This document shows, in pieces, positions 36,243 through 46,189 of a DNA stretch of 64,000 bases. The number at the start of each line of letters is the position of its first letter. Positions within the stretch are counted from its first letter, which is position 1. Origin of the DNA: Caldicellulosiruptor diazotrophicus (GTDB lineage Bacteria > Bacillota > Thermoanaerobacteria > Caldicellulosiruptorales > Caldicellulosiruptoraceae); contig NZ_AP024480.1 in NCBI RefSeq assembly GCF_017347585.1, forward strand, positions 1,324,001 to 1,388,000, in the 5' to 3' direction. Under the pieces are notes generated by a model that saw only the letters and a program-made list of their open reading frames with translations, searched no databases and was not told the origin of the DNA. The position numbers and the translations under genes were made by a program.

Positions 36243-37220
36243 TTAAAGCTCCTTTCCATTCAATATCTTTGCAGCCTCTAAAGCATGGTATGTTATAATC
36301 GCATCAGCACCTGCTCTCTTCATAGCAGTCAATATCTCAATTATAACCTCTTCTTCATTCAAAAGACCAAGCTTGCCAGCACTTTTTACCATAGCATACT
36401 CGCCGCTAACATTATAAGCTATAATAGGAATATTGAATTTCTCTTTTGCAGTAGAAATTACATCAAGTGATGTCAAAGCAGGTTTTATAATTACTGCATC
36501 GGCGCCTTCTAAAATGTCAGCTTCTATCTCTCGCAAAGCCTCTCTTTTGTTTTGGTATGGCATTTGATAACTTTTTCTGTCACCAAAAGCAGGCCGTGAG
36601 TTTGCTACATCTCTAAACGGTGCATAAAGTGAGGATGCAAACTTTGCACTGTATGGTATGATGGGAGTATAAACAAATCCGTGACTGTCAAGTTTCTCAC
36701 GGATAGTGGCAACCCTTCCGTCCATCATATCAGATGGGCAAATTATATCTGCCCCTGCTTTTGCATAGGACAGTGCTATTTCACTTAAAACTTCTATTGT
36801 CTTATCATTGTCTATTTTTTCACCTTTCAAAATACCGCAATGTCCATGAGATGTGTACTCACAAAGGCACACATCTGCAAACACCAATATATCTTTGGAA
36901 TATTCTTTTATTTTCCTTATTGCCTGCTGGACTGCCCCATCATCCTTGGTAGCATAACTGCCCATCTCATCTTTCTGTGAAGTCACACCAAATAAAATTA
37001 CACCGCCAATGTCAGCTTTCTTGATCTCATCCAAAATTTCATGTAGTCTGTCAACAGATACCTTCACAATGCCATCTAATTGCGGCATTCTTTCAAACAC
37101 GTTTTTACCATCATCAATAAACAGTGGAAAAATAAACTCTTTGCTGTAAAGTCTTGTTTCATAAAAAAGTTCTCTTAAAGCTTTTGTCTGTCTTAATCTT
37201 CTTAATCTTTTAAACTCCAT
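36243..37220 (-). CDS. hemB: Porphobilinogen synthase (delta-aminolevulinate dehydratase)
   Basis: About 325 residues. The zinc-type site DVCLCEYTSHGHCG (CxC...C) is intact; the two Schiff-base lysines lie in TPIIPYSAKFAS and DAVIIKPAL. Start ATG 37220 has GGAGG 9 nt upstream and overlaps the cobA-hemD stop by 11 nt; the frame three codons longer is not favoured. Condenses two 5-aminolevulinate molecules. Confidence 0.95.
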   Translation of the reverse strand: MEFKRLRRLRQTKALRELFYETRLYSKEFIFPLFIDDGKNVFERMPQLDGIVKVSVDRLHEILDEIKKADIGGVILFGVTSQKDEMGSYATKDDGAVQQAIRKIKEYSKDILVFADVCLCEYTSHGHCGILKGEKIDNDKTIEVLSEIALSYAKAGADIICPSDMMDGRVATIREKLDSHGFVYTPIIPYSAKFASSLYAPFRDVANSRPAFGDRKSYQMPYQNKREALREIEADILEGADAVIIKPALTSLDVISTAKEKFNIPIIAYNVSGEYAMVKSAGKLGLLNEEEVIIEILTAMKRAGADAIITYHALEAAKILNGKEL

Positions 37221-38685
37221 TTTTAACAACCTCCAAAATCTTATTTACTATTCCCTCATCAGTTGCCTCATTACTAATGATACTTTTAATACCGAAACTT
37301 TCCAATGTCTTTTGAGTATGCTCACCGATTGAAATGACTATTTTATTAGAAAGCACTTCAACCCCATAGCATTCTATAAAGTGTCTAAACATTCCTGAGC
37401 TTGTGAATACAAATATATCTGAATCGTAAACTGCGTCATTTGGGTTTTTAGTAAATTCCATTGAATATGCAAAGATGGTATCAACCTCAAATCCCAAGCT
37501 TTCAAGGGAATTTTTTAGGTAATCTTCTGCATTTTTTGACTGCACAGTCAATATCTTTTTGCTTTTATCAATTTCATTTTCGAAAATCTTGAACAAGCCA
37601 TCTGATGAATGTTCATCTGGAATGTATTTTACCCCAAATCCTCTCTTTTGGAGTGAAAGTGCAGTTTTTTTGCCTATTGCAGCAAAGTCACCTTTAATAT
37701 TTCTTACATCTACATTTTTTTCAATCAAGTAGTCAAAAAAACTATCAACACCATTTACACTTGTAAACACTAATATATCATACTCTGGCAAAGAGTTTAA
37801 AACTTTATCAATCTCCTCCCTATGGAGAACCAGTTTTGAGCAGCAACCATCAACAACGTCCGCACCAAGACTGAATAGCAAACTCTTTATATTCCTTGAG
37901 ACACTTTTTGGACGTGTGATATAAATTCTCTTACCAAATAAAGGCAAACTCTCATAAAAAGAAAGCTTATTTCTAAATTTTATAACCTCACCTATTACAA
38001 ATACCATTGGCGATGCAATTTGATTTTTGAACTTTCCAGTTGCAAAGTCTTCTAAATACCCGCTAATTACTTTTTGCCGACCAGTTGTTGCATTAATTAC
38101 TGCTGCAGCAAGGGTTTGAGGCTGTTTGCCGTGTAAAATCAGTTTTTGTGAGATACTTTTAATATTTTCGGCAGACATGAGAAATATTAAAGTTCCATCA
38201 AGTTTAGAAATTATGTTCCAATTCAGTTCTTCATCATCGCACGTGTGCCCAGTAAACACATGAAATTCACGTGCAAGTTTTCTATACGTGATTGGAATAC
38301 CCGCAAAGGTTAAAGCAGAGTAAAATGAACTAACACCAGGAATAATCTCAAAAGGTATGTTATTTTCAAATAGTTTTTCTGCCTCCTCTGCCCCCCTTCC
38401 AAATATATATGGGTCTCCACCTTTTAACCGAACAACATTAAAACCTTTTTTTGCATATTCTATTATCAAGTTTATAATTTCATCCTGAGAAAGGGTATGG
38501 TTTTTTGGCTCTTTGCCACAGTAGACATAAATTGCCTCATCTTTTGCAAGCTTCAGCAAATTCTTATTTACTAACCTATCGTAAATTATTACATCAGCAG
38601 TTTTTATAGCATTCAGACCCTTTACTGTTATCAAGTCCTCCATGTATGGACCAGCACCAACAATATATACTTTCCCAACTTTCAA
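37210..38685 (-). CDS. Fused uroporphyrinogen-III C-methyltransferase and uroporphyrinogen-III synthase
   Basis: About 491 residues in two domains. Residues 1-245 are CobA/SUMT: KVYIVGAGPYMEDLITVKG, VRLKGGDPYIFGRGAEEAE, GIPITYRKLAREFHV. Residues 246-491 are HemD: KRIYITRPKSVSRNI, VFTSVNGVDSFFDYL, IGEHTQKTLESFGIKS. The protein closes the tetrapyrrole ring and then makes precorrin-2. TTG 38685 is chosen, 9 nt after AAGGAG; a TTG at 38694 abuts the site. Same fusion is common in clostridia. Confidence 0.93.
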   Translation of the reverse strand: MKVGKVYIVGAGPYMEDLITVKGLNAIKTADVIIYDRLVNKNLLKLAKDEAIYVYCGKEPKNHTLSQDEIINLIIEYAKKGFNVVRLKGGDPYIFGRGAEEAEKLFENNIPFEIIPGVSSFYSALTFAGIPITYRKLAREFHVFTGHTCDDEELNWNIISKLDGTLIFLMSAENIKSISQKLILHGKQPQTLAAAVINATTGRQKVISGYLEDFATGKFKNQIASPMVFVIGEVIKFRNKLSFYESLPLFGKRIYITRPKSVSRNIKSLLFSLGADVVDGCCSKLVLHREEIDKVLNSLPEYDILVFTSVNGVDSFFDYLIEKNVDVRNIKGDFAAIGKKTALSLQKRGFGVKYIPDEHSSDGLFKIFENEIDKSKKILTVQSKNAEDYLKNSLESLGFEVDTIFAYSMEFTKNPNDAVYDSDIFVFTSSGMFRHFIECYGVEVLSNKIVISIGEHTQKTLESFGIKSIISNEATDEGIVNKILEVVKNGV

Positions 38686-38733
38686 TATACACAACTCCTT
38701 CTTTGGAAATCTAATTTCACAAGGTATAAAAAG

Positions 38734-39606
38734 CTAACTTTTGAGCATATTACTTAGCTTATTTGCAAGAGACAAAAAGTCAGCTTTGTCACCCTCAATA
38801 CTTGCTTTTACTAATTTATCACCTCTTAAAATGGAAGCAAATGCATAAATTTTGTCCTGGTCTGTTTTACAAAAAACACCAATCGACGAATGACACCCTC
38901 CTCCCAAAAACTTCAAAACAAGTCTTTCAAACTGGGTTTGGATATATGCATCAGTATCGTTTATTTTACTTAATATGCTTTTATAAGGACTATCTTTAAG
39001 GCACTCAATGCATATTGCTCCTTGACCTGGGCAAGGTGTAATCTCATTTACATCGAAAATATAACTCACATGAGAATCTAAGTTTAATCGTTTTAATGCA
39101 GCATAAGCAAGCACAACTCCATCAAGCCCTTCTGACTCAATCTTTGAAAGTCGCGTTTCTATATTGCCTCTTATGTTAACAACCTGTATATCTTCTCTTA
39201 AATTTTTTAAATGTACCTCCCTTCTTAAACTGCTTGTTCCAATTTTTGCGTTTGGTTTTAGCTGGTAGAATCCCACACCATCTTTTGACACAAGCACATC
39301 TCTGGGGTCCTCCCTTTCAACAACTGCAACAATCTCAAAATTACTATCCATTTCACAAGGCAGGTCCTTTAAGCTGTGGACAGCTAAATCTATTTCTCTT
39401 GATAAAAGTGCAAGTTCAATCTCCTTTACAAATACACCAGGGCTTTTAAAATCTTTTAGGCTTTTTGTTCTATCAATATCTCCTTTTGTCTTTATAGGAA
39501 CAAATTCACATTCAATACCTAAGGTTTGCTTGATTTTTCTTGCTACAATATCAACTTGAATTCTGCTAAGCTTGCTGTCCCTTGCACCAATCCTTAATTT
39601 TTTCAC
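38734..39606 (-). CDS. hemC: Hydroxymethylbilane synthase (porphobilinogen deaminase)
   Basis: About 290 residues. KLRIGARDSKLSRIQVD, LAVHSLKDLPCEM, GTSSLRREVHLKN, RGNIETRLSKIE and the dipyrromethane-cofactor Cys in LGGGCHSSIGVF. Start is a GTG at 39606 with GAGG 8 nt upstream; GTG 39615 would overlap that site. Forms the linear tetrapyrrole for the HemD domain encoded next. Confidence 0.95.
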   Translation of the reverse strand: MKKLRIGARDSKLSRIQVDIVARKIKQTLGIECEFVPIKTKGDIDRTKSLKDFKSPGVFVKEIELALLSREIDLAVHSLKDLPCEMDSNFEIVAVVEREDPRDVLVSKDGVGFYQLKPNAKIGTSSLRREVHLKNLREDIQVVNIRGNIETRLSKIESEGLDGVVLAYAALKRLNLDSHVSYIFDVNEITPCPGQGAICIECLKDSPYKSILSKINDTDAYIQTQFERLVLKFLGGGCHSSIGVFCKTDQDKIYAFASILRGDKLVKASIEGDKADFLSLANKLSNMLKS

Positions 39607-39624
39607 TTTTTTCACCTCAAAATT

Positions 39625-40278
39625 TTAAACATCTTCATAAAATAACTTTATAACTTTATTTGCATATCCTTTTTTGAAAAAATAATAAAAGTCATCTGAA
39701 CAGACAAATTCCAATATTTGGTCTTTTTGCGGGTGATGCTTTAATTTTTCTCTCAAATCAGTTGCCCATTTGCAGAACATGGCAAAAGTCTGAAGAAAAT
39801 TGAGAACTTTCGGTGTAAGATATTTTGAAAGTTTCGGATTTCCCCTATTTATTGACAAGCTAAAAACAAATTCATCAGTTCTTTCTTGAGCACCAAGCCT
39901 CAAGTTTCCAAGCTTATAATCTGAACACACCAGATATAGTTTATTCAGTCTTTTGCAGTGCCAAATAATTCTTTTTTCAAGTTTTTTGTTTGACACTCCA
40001 ATCACAATTATGTGTTTATCATTTAAAAAACTTTTGTGAAACTTTCCCTTCTTAAGCTTAAGACATTCACATCTCAACCTTCTAAAGCCTATATCAAACC
40101 TTGGCGACAAAACTTCAACCTCGCAGCCAGCTTTTAGAAATGTTTTGGTTTTTATCAAAGAAGCTTTTCCTGCACCAATAACCCCCACCTTAATGTTATT
40201 TGCTACAAGTCCAATATGCATGAGATTTTCAAAGCCTGAATCTATTTCAAGAATATCCTCTCTATCAGGTTTGAGCAA
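39625..40278 (-). CDS. Met8/CysG-N-like precorrin-2 dehydrogenase (siroheme synthesis)
   Basis: 217 residues. An N-terminal NAD-binding fold with [20 protein letters not shown], then a segment [13 protein letters not shown] whose Asp aligns with the catalytic Asp of CysG, then the dimerisation region with [13 protein letters not shown]. It should oxidise precorrin-2 to sirohydrochlorin and may insert iron. It is diverged: the usual GGG loop is GAGKAS. Start is a TTG overlapping the hemA end by 37 nt; an ATG at 40221 is possible but lacks a ribosome-binding site and still covers the NAD fold. Supplies siroheme for the sulfite reductase in the neighbouring operon. Confidence 0.78.
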   Translation of the reverse strand: MLKPDREDILEIDSGFENLMHIGLVANNIKVGVIGAGKASLIKTKTFLKAGCEVEVLSPRFDIGFRRLRCECLKLKKGKFHKSFLNDKHIIVIGVSNKKLEKRIIWHCKRLNKLYLVCSDYKLGNLRLGAQERTDEFVFSLSINRGNPKLSKYLTPKVLNFLQTFAMFCKWATDLREKLKHHPQKDQILEFVCSDDFYYFFKKGYANKVIKLFYEDV

Positions 40279-41426
40279 ATTTCACCACTTCCCTCTTTGT
40301 GTGCCTCTCTTAAAACCTCAATTGCCCTGTCAATATATAAATTTGCCATCCTTATCAAAAGCCTTTCAACCTCTTCTCTTTCTCTGCTATTAACATTCTT
40401 TATATACTTCACCTGTGCTTTGCACAGCTGCTCTGCGTGTCTTTTCATCTCCATAATCAAGTTTCTGTACTGTCTAAATTCAAGCCATTCAATGAATTCA
40501 TCAATATATTTCTCAATTATATTATAATTTTCTTGCATTTTGGAAATTCTAATTTCTCTGGAGATAGCATCCATTTTATGGACTTGGTCTATATCAATCA
40601 CTTTAACGTTCGGAAGTTTATACACCTCAACATCCACATCTCTTGGCACAGCAAGGTCAAATATGAGCAGATTTTTTCCCTCTGGTATATCATCTTTGTG
40701 GACAACTGGATGTGGGGCAGATGTTGAACATATCAGGCATTGTGCTTCTGAGATTGCATCTTTTTTGTCGCTATACTCAAATTTTTCAGGATATAGCCTG
40801 ACAAATTGGTCAATTCTCTCGTTTTTGCGCCCAATTAAAAATACTTTGTCCACATCTGAGTTTTTAAAGTAGTTGCAAAATAAAAATCCAATATTTCCAA
40901 GTCCAATTATAGCAATTTTTCTGATATTTGATTCTTTCAAAACCTTTCCAACAACTGATGCGATGGTGATGGGATGCTCGTTTAACCTTGACTTTGTTCG
41001 AAATTCCTTTGAACATTTTAAGGCAACCTCAAAAAGCCTTTCAAGGACTGGATTTTTACCGCCCACCAGCTTTGAAATCTCTTTTGCTTCTTTTACCTGA
41101 GCAACAATTTGTTCTTCGCCAATTAAAAGTGAATCAAAGCCGCATACAACTTCAAATAGGTGCTTTATACAATCTTTGTCTTTGTAAATATAAAATAAAT
41201 GCATATATCTCTTATCCCAGTCAAATTCAGTGAATATTTTTTCTATGTCCACATACTCTTCTGAAAAGAAGTAGATTTCTGTTCTGTTGCAGGTACTGAG
41301 AATTATGACTTCATTTGCTAATTTTTTTAAGCCAATTAGCTTTTCTTGTAGCTTGGTCTTTGTCAGAGAAAATTTTTGTCTGATATCAACTTCTACTTTG
41401 TGATTGATCCCAATGACCCAAAGCAC
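40242..41426 (-). CDS. hemA: Glutamyl-tRNA reductase
   Basis: 394 residues. [18 protein letters not shown], catalytic Cys in [24 protein letters not shown], and NADP-fold [17 protein letters not shown]. First committed enzyme of the C5 tetrapyrrole pathway and first gene of the hem operon. Start is GTG 41426 with GGAG 10 nt upstream. The leader holds a 13-bp inverted repeat that flanks a TATAAT. Confidence 0.94.
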   Translation of the reverse strand: MLWVIGINHKVEVDIRQKFSLTKTKLQEKLIGLKKLANEVIILSTCNRTEIYFFSEEYVDIEKIFTEFDWDKRYMHLFYIYKDKDCIKHLFEVVCGFDSLLIGEEQIVAQVKEAKEISKLVGGKNPVLERLFEVALKCSKEFRTKSRLNEHPITIASVVGKVLKESNIRKIAIIGLGNIGFLFCNYFKNSDVDKVFLIGRKNERIDQFVRLYPEKFEYSDKKDAISEAQCLICSTSAPHPVVHKDDIPEGKNLLIFDLAVPRDVDVEVYKLPNVKVIDIDQVHKMDAISREIRISKMQENYNIIEKYIDEFIEWLEFRQYRNLIMEMKRHAEQLCKAQVKYIKNVNSREREEVERLLIRMANLYIDRAIEVLREAHKEGSGEICSNLIERIFLK

Positions 41427-41506
41427 AAAACATCATCTCCAAAGGTTTTTGAGTATATAATTGAACAAATGAAATGCTTGAAATATATTTTTCCTTATGA
41501 TGAACT

Positions 41507-41562
41507 GCCCTCAAGAGAAATTTTAGCAAGTTTGCAAATTCCATTATAATTCTCTTGAGGGC
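41507..41562 (-). promoter_or_regulatory. 13-bp inverted repeat around a TATAAT upstream of hemA
   Basis: GCCCTCAAGAGAA (41507-41519) and its exact reverse complement (41550-41562). On the minus strand TATAAT (41548-41543) lies just inside the upstream arm; the -35 region is poor (TATTTG at 17 nt). Centres are about 43 bp apart, near four helical turns. Each arm contains CTCnnGAG. It could be a paired operator at a hemA promoter or a long RNA hairpin. Confidence 0.5.
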
Positions 41563-41622
41563 TGGCAAATAATTTTTAGTATTGCAAAATTTTATTTTTT
41601 AAATTTAGATATTATAATACTT

Positions 41623-43317
41623 TCAGTCTGTAAATTTGAAACTTTTATTTGCAGATATATCATACCACTTGTTAGCAAACATGGCTAAAAGAAGGTTATC
41701 GTTTTTTTGTAATTGAACTAATTCATTCTTAAAATCCTTAAATTCATCAATTGAGTTCACTTTCAAGTAAAATCCATCTGCTGTTATAATTGGAAGTTCA
41801 CTGTAAATATACTGATCAATATCTACTAAGTCGTTTAATTGGCCTTTTCTAATTTTTGCAACAAGTTTACCAACTATATCAATGACATCAAAACTTTCAG
41901 GGTAAGAATAAGTTTCACCCTCAATAGGAACAGCATCTCCTACTTTAAATGTTTTTTTGTACTTTGGATGTTTTCTAATAAGATCTTCAGACAATGAATA
42001 ATAATATTCATCAAAGCAATGAACTATCATCTCTTTGTCATCTTTTGCAAATTTAGTTGCCTCTTCTTTTAGGTTAGCTAAGCCTGATATGATGCCACCG
42101 CCAGAGACATCATACTCGTCTACTATAACGAACCTACCTGTTGAAGAATTTGCTTTAAATTCATCAAAGCAAATCTTTTCCTTAGTTTTTATAGTCACTT
42201 CTGCAACATCGTTTGTTCGAACCTCAAGAGCATTTTCAACTGTCTCAAGAGTTGTCGCATCTATAACTTTGTCTATAGAAACAATTTCACATTCTGTCTC
42301 TTGTGTAACAAGCTTTAGTTTATATGTTTTATTCTTCACAAGATTTCTTTTTCCAAGCCAAAACAGATTTGCCCTGAACGTATCTGAAACATATAAAGTA
42401 TTATCGTTTTTGTGAACAATAACTTCTCCTCTTTTGTTAAAGAACTCATCTTCAATAGTAATTCCAATAGACATTCCTGCCACTACTTCGTCTTTTTTAT
42501 TATTTTCTGGCCAAAACTCAATTGATTTTACTCTGCTAACCTTTCCTTCTGGCAGGATTTTTATTTCGTCTCCCACTTTTAGCCTTCCAGACTCAAGTCT
42601 GCCAGCAATTATCCTCCTGTGGTCAAATTTATACACATCCTGTATAGGAAATCTTAGAGGTTTGTCTTCCAATTCTTTGTCTTTCTCAAAAAGGTCCAAA
42701 GCCTGAAGTAGAGTCTCACCCTTGTACCATGGCATTTTATCAGACTTTCTTGCTATATTCTCTCCCAAAAAACCTGATACTGGAATGTACTTTTGAGGAT
42801 ATACGTTGAGCTTGCTCAAAAATGTTGAGATTTCGTATTTGATTTCTTTGAACTTTTTTTCTGAAAATTCTATCATGTCCATTTTATTGACTATAACATA
42901 TACCTTTTGGATACCCAAAAGTGATAGAATATATGCATGTCTTTTTGACTGTTCCTGTACACCTTCAGCAGCGTCAATAACAAGAAGTGCTGCCTCTGCA
43001 TTTGCAGCACCTGAAACCATGTTTTTGAGAAATTCCTTGTGCCCCGGAGCATCTATAATTAAATAGTCTCTTTTTGGTGTTGAAAATTTTATCTGAGTGG
43101 TATCAATTGTAATTCCTTGTTTTTGTTCTTCTTCTAATGCATCTAAAAGATAAGCATATTCAAAAGGTCTGCCTTTTTCTTTACTTATTCTTTTTACTCT
43201 TTCTATTGCAGCTTCCGGAACAGATTTGGTATCATAAAGAAGTCTTCCTATGATTGTAGACTTTCCATGGTCAACATGTCCAACCACCACAATCTTGAGT
43301 AATTCTCTTGCAGTCAT
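41623..43317 (-). CDS. cysN: Sulfate adenylyltransferase subunit 1 (CysN GTPase) with C-terminal extension
   Basis: 564 residues. EF-Tu-like GTPase: VGHVDHGKSTIIGRLLYD (P-loop, residues 12-29), DAPGHKEFLKN, NKMD; domains II and III follow to about residue 420, ending FVIVDEYDVSGGG. CysN activates ATP sulfurylase CysD by GTP hydrolysis. The last 145 residues (after about 420) are not found in E. coli CysN (475 aa), show no P-loop and so are not the APS-kinase domain of NodQ. No cysC or cysH in the operon, in line with APS reduction by AprAB. Confidence 0.9.
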   Translation of the reverse strand: MTARELLKIVVVGHVDHGKSTIIGRLLYDTKSVPEAAIERVKRISKEKGRPFEYAYLLDALEEEQKQGITIDTTQIKFSTPKRDYLIIDAPGHKEFLKNMVSGAANAEAALLVIDAAEGVQEQSKRHAYILSLLGIQKVYVIVNKMDMIEFSEKKFKEIKYEISTFLSKLNVYPQKYIPVSGFLGENIARKSDKMPWYKGETLLQALDLFEKDKELEDKPLRFPIQDVYKFDHRRIIAGRLESGRLKVGDEIKILPEGKVSRVKSIEFWPENNKKDEVVAGMSIGITIEDEFFNKRGEVIVHKNDNTLYVSDTFRANLFWLGKRNLVKNKTYKLKLVTQETECEIVSIDKVIDATTLETVENALEVRTNDVAEVTIKTKEKICFDEFKANSSTGRFVIVDEYDVSGGGIISGLANLKEEATKFAKDDKEMIVHCFDEYYYSLSEDLIRKHPKYKKTFKVGDAVPIEGETYSYPESFDVIDIVGKLVAKIRKGQLNDLVDIDQYIYSELPIITADGFYLKVNSIDEFKDFKNELVQLQKNDNLLLAMFANKWYDISANKSFKFTD

Positions 43318-43339
43318 GCGTTCTTTACCTCCTACTTAA

Positions 43340-44140
43340 TTACATATAACCTTCTTTTCTCAGTTTTTGCATTGCATACGCATCTTCTTGGTCTTGAGCT
43401 CGTCCTGCTCTTTCGTTTACCTTGGTGTTTTTTAGCTCTTCAATTATCTCATCAATTGTTGTTGCATTTGACTCAACAGGGAATGTGCACGGTGCACAAC
43501 CAAGGCTTCTGTATCTTTTTCCATTTTTAGCAAAGTACAGGTCAATAACTGGGATGTTTTCACGTTTGATGTACATCCAAATATCAATTTCTGTCCAGCT
43601 AAGCAAAGGATGAACTCTTACATGGCTTCCTTTAGGAAAATCTGTATTGAACTGATTCCAAAACTCAGGTGGCTGATTTGTATAGTCCCATTCAGAATCC
43701 TCATTTCTAAGACTGAAGAACCTCTCTTTTGACCTTGAACCTTCTTCGTCTCTTCTTATGCCAAGTATCAAAGCTTCAAATTTGTATTTATTAATCACCT
43801 GCTGAAGTGCATCAGTCTTTAGTGCTTTGCAGCAAACAAGTCTTCCCTTCTCAGGCCCCATCCCTTGTTTTATGGCTTCTTCATTTATGTGGACAATTAA
43901 ATCAAGGTTGTATTCCTTTGCTAATTTATCCCTGTACTTTATCATTTCTGGAATTTTATATGTGGTATCTATATGAATCAGGGGAAACGGGCAATGTCCG
44001 AAAAACGCTTTTTTAGCAAGCCACAAAAGCACTGTTGAGTCTTTTCCTATTGACCATAGCATTGCTATCTTGCTAAATTTGCTATAAGCCTCTCTCAAAA
44101 TATATATGCTTTCTGCTTCCAATCTATCTAAGTGATCCAT
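43340..44140 (-). CDS. cysD: Sulfate adenylyltransferase subunit 2 (CysD)
   Basis: 266 residues. PP-loop [20 protein letters not shown] (SxGKDS), [35 protein letters not shown] and [10 protein letters not shown]. It makes adenosine 5'-phosphosulfate from ATP and sulfate with CysN, encoded 22 nt downstream. Sits after aprB in the sulfur operon. Confidence 0.95.
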   Translation of the reverse strand: MDHLDRLEAESIYILREAYSKFSKIAMLWSIGKDSTVLLWLAKKAFFGHCPFPLIHIDTTYKIPEMIKYRDKLAKEYNLDLIVHINEEAIKQGMGPEKGRLVCCKALKTDALQQVINKYKFEALILGIRRDEEGSRSKERFFSLRNEDSEWDYTNQPPEFWNQFNTDFPKGSHVRVHPLLSWTEIDIWMYIKRENIPVIDLYFAKNGKRYRSLGCAPCTFPVESNATTIDEIIEELKNTKVNERAGRAQDQEDAYAMQKLRKEGYM

Positions 44141-44154
44141 TTTATTCTTCCCTC

Positions 44155-44472
44155 CTAATATGTGGTGTTATCTTTGAGATTCTGTACAATCATTTCTTTT
44201 TCGCCGCTGGGTTTTTCAAAGTACCAGTACATAATCTCATCATTTTCTTTTTCTACATACATAGTTGTTCCATTTCCCCCAATTTCTGCACCTAAAAAAT
44301 ATCTGATTGCAGAAAATTTACACTCTTTTACACACGCAGCACAGCCCCAGCAATCACGCGGGTCTCTGATAAATGCTTTCTTATCTTCATCTATCACAAT
44401 TAAATTGCCTGGACAAATTTCAGCACATTTTCCACATCCAATACATCTTTGTCTATCAATCCTTATGCTCAT
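44155..44472 (-). CDS. aprB: Adenylylsulfate reductase beta subunit-like ferredoxin (AprB)
   Basis: About 105 residues. Two [4Fe-4S] sites: [12 protein letters not shown] and [11 protein letters not shown]; the C-terminal part (residues 60-105) includes [13 protein letters not shown], similar to the AprB tail but shorter than in sulfate-respiring bacteria (about 150 aa). It passes electrons to the AprA FAD. ATG 44472 is favoured; it overlaps the aprA end by 17 nt. Confidence 0.88.
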   Translation of the reverse strand: MSIRIDRQRCIGCGKCAEICPGNLIVIDEDKKAFIRDPRDCWGCAACVKECKFSAIRYFLGAEIGGNGTTMYVEKENDEIMYWYFEKPSGEKEMIVQNLKDNTTY

Positions 44473-46147
44473 ATACCTCATCCTTTTTTACTAAGCTTCT
44501 AAAGATTATCTTGACTTGGCCATCTTCAAATCGGGAATTCACATACTTCAAAAAGTTCTCATCGTCCTTATAGGGATAATCAACAAATTCTTGGAATGCT
44601 CTCCATCTTGTTTCTTTCCTTGCTTCTAAATGATGTAGCAAAACTTTGCAAACATAAAGCCTGTCAATAAGCTCATAAATTTTCATAAGCTGGTAAGTAT
44701 CTTCGGCTCTTAATCTTTGGGCAAGTGTAAAAAGTTCTTCTATTCTTTCTTTAGCAATTTGTAGCCCTTTTAGATTGTACGCATAACCTGTCGAAATCCC
44801 ACCAGCATAAACATCCATTACTTTTTGCATAGCTTCTTCTAATTCTTCTGTGGTGTACAAAGGAGAAGTATTGGTGAAAAATCTCTGCACCTCATTGAGT
44901 TTTTGTTCTATTGAGGATATATCTAAGGTTTCAAACTCTTTGTCTTTTATATACTTTAGCGCAGAATTTGCAGCTATTTCAGCCTCTGCAAAGCAGCCTG
45001 TTACATACTTGTGAGGACATCCTCCAACAACATCGCCTGCTGCAAATAAGCCTCTCAAGGTTGTTTGTCTTTCTGTATCTACCCAATAACCACTTGCTGA
45101 ATGACCACCAACGATGTATGGTTCTGAGCCTTCAATTTCGACATTCTCAACCGCCGGTCCTCTGCCATTGTTGATCCACTTAAGTGTCTGTGATGGTGCC
45201 ATGTGAAGATATGCTTTTATTAGCCTCTGCTCGTCCTCTTTAGAAATCCCAACTGTTTTTAAATAACACGGACCTCGGCCTGCTTTTATTTCCTCAACTG
45301 TTGAAAATACTCTGTTGTATGTGGTAGGTCTTCCATATCTTTTTTCATAGTACTCACCTTTTGAATTGATAAACTCAGCTTTTACCTCTTGAGCTATTGT
45401 TCCTGTTGGCGCTAAAGTATCCTTGCAGCGAAGAGCTATAAATCTAACTTCATAACTTGTCATTTCGCAACCTGCTCTGATTCCCATTGCATATCCTGAA
45501 CCCACATTAAAAGGCGGATACCACATCTTGTGCCTTGAAAATCCAGGGTTGTTGGGCCTGTAAAGACCTGCAGCACCACCTGTTGCACAAATCACTGCTT
45601 TGGCGATGATAATGTAGAAAACATTGCTATTTATAGAGAATCCATATGCCCCTATTACTTTACTGTCTTTGACGATGTAATCAATGATGTTCACATGATT
45701 TAGCACTTTAACATTTTCTTTACTCTCAACTGCTTTTGCTAAAATTGGTTTTATATTTTCGCCATTTATTTTTATGTTTCTTTTACCTCTTGCTAAGTAT
45801 TTCCCATTTGAATCTTTTAAAATGACAAGACCCATATCTTCAATCTTTTTAGTAACTTCATTTAACCTCAAGGCCATAGTGTATACTAAATCTTCTCTTA
45901 CGATATTTTCATAATCTTCTTTGACATACTGCAAATATGTCTCTGGAGTTTCACCTTCTGTGATATAGGCATTGAGAGCATTGACACCTGCAGCAAGGCA
46001 TCCGCTTCGCTTAATGTTTGCCTTTTCTGCAATTAAAACACTCACGTTTGGCGCTTTTTCAGCAATTGCTATGGCAGCAAAACACCCAGCTGTTCCACCA
46101 CCAATTATGAGTATGTCAGTTTTTAGCATCTTCACTTCAAAGTTCAT
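44456..46147 (-). CDS. aprA: Adenylylsulfate reductase alpha subunit (AprA)
   Basis: 563 residues. FAD-binding DILIIGGGTAGCFAAIAIAE at the N-terminus; AprA-type segments MWYPPFNVGSGYAMG, AGCEMTSYEVRFIALRCKD, GHSASGYWVDTERQTTLRG and GDVVGGCPHKYVTGCFAEAE. It reduces APS to sulfite and AMP. In dissimilatory organisms it works with the Qmo complex; here it lies in a biosynthetic operon with no qmo or dsrAB genes, so an assimilatory role is inferred. Fumarate-reductase-like flavoproteins are related but lack these motifs. Confidence 0.9.
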   Translation of the reverse strand: MNFEVKMLKTDILIIGGGTAGCFAAIAIAEKAPNVSVLIAEKANIKRSGCLAAGVNALNAYITEGETPETYLQYVKEDYENIVREDLVYTMALRLNEVTKKIEDMGLVILKDSNGKYLARGKRNIKINGENIKPILAKAVESKENVKVLNHVNIIDYIVKDSKVIGAYGFSINSNVFYIIIAKAVICATGGAAGLYRPNNPGFSRHKMWYPPFNVGSGYAMGIRAGCEMTSYEVRFIALRCKDTLAPTGTIAQEVKAEFINSKGEYYEKRYGRPTTYNRVFSTVEEIKAGRGPCYLKTVGISKEDEQRLIKAYLHMAPSQTLKWINNGRGPAVENVEIEGSEPYIVGGHSASGYWVDTERQTTLRGLFAAGDVVGGCPHKYVTGCFAEAEIAANSALKYIKDKEFETLDISSIEQKLNEVQRFFTNTSPLYTTEELEEAMQKVMDVYAGGISTGYAYNLKGLQIAKERIEELFTLAQRLRAEDTYQLMKIYELIDRLYVCKVLLHHLEARKETRWRAFQEFVDYPYKDDENFLKYVNSRFEDGQVKIIFRSLVKKDEVYEHKD

Positions 46148-46189
46148 CTTACTTTATCACCCTTCTTTAGTTTTGGGAGGCATGCCCTT

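Noticed and set aside
41386..41568. 60-residue minus-strand frame between cysN and hemA
   Set aside because: It overlaps the hemA start and the inverted repeat, has no ribosome-binding site at its start and no recognisable motif.
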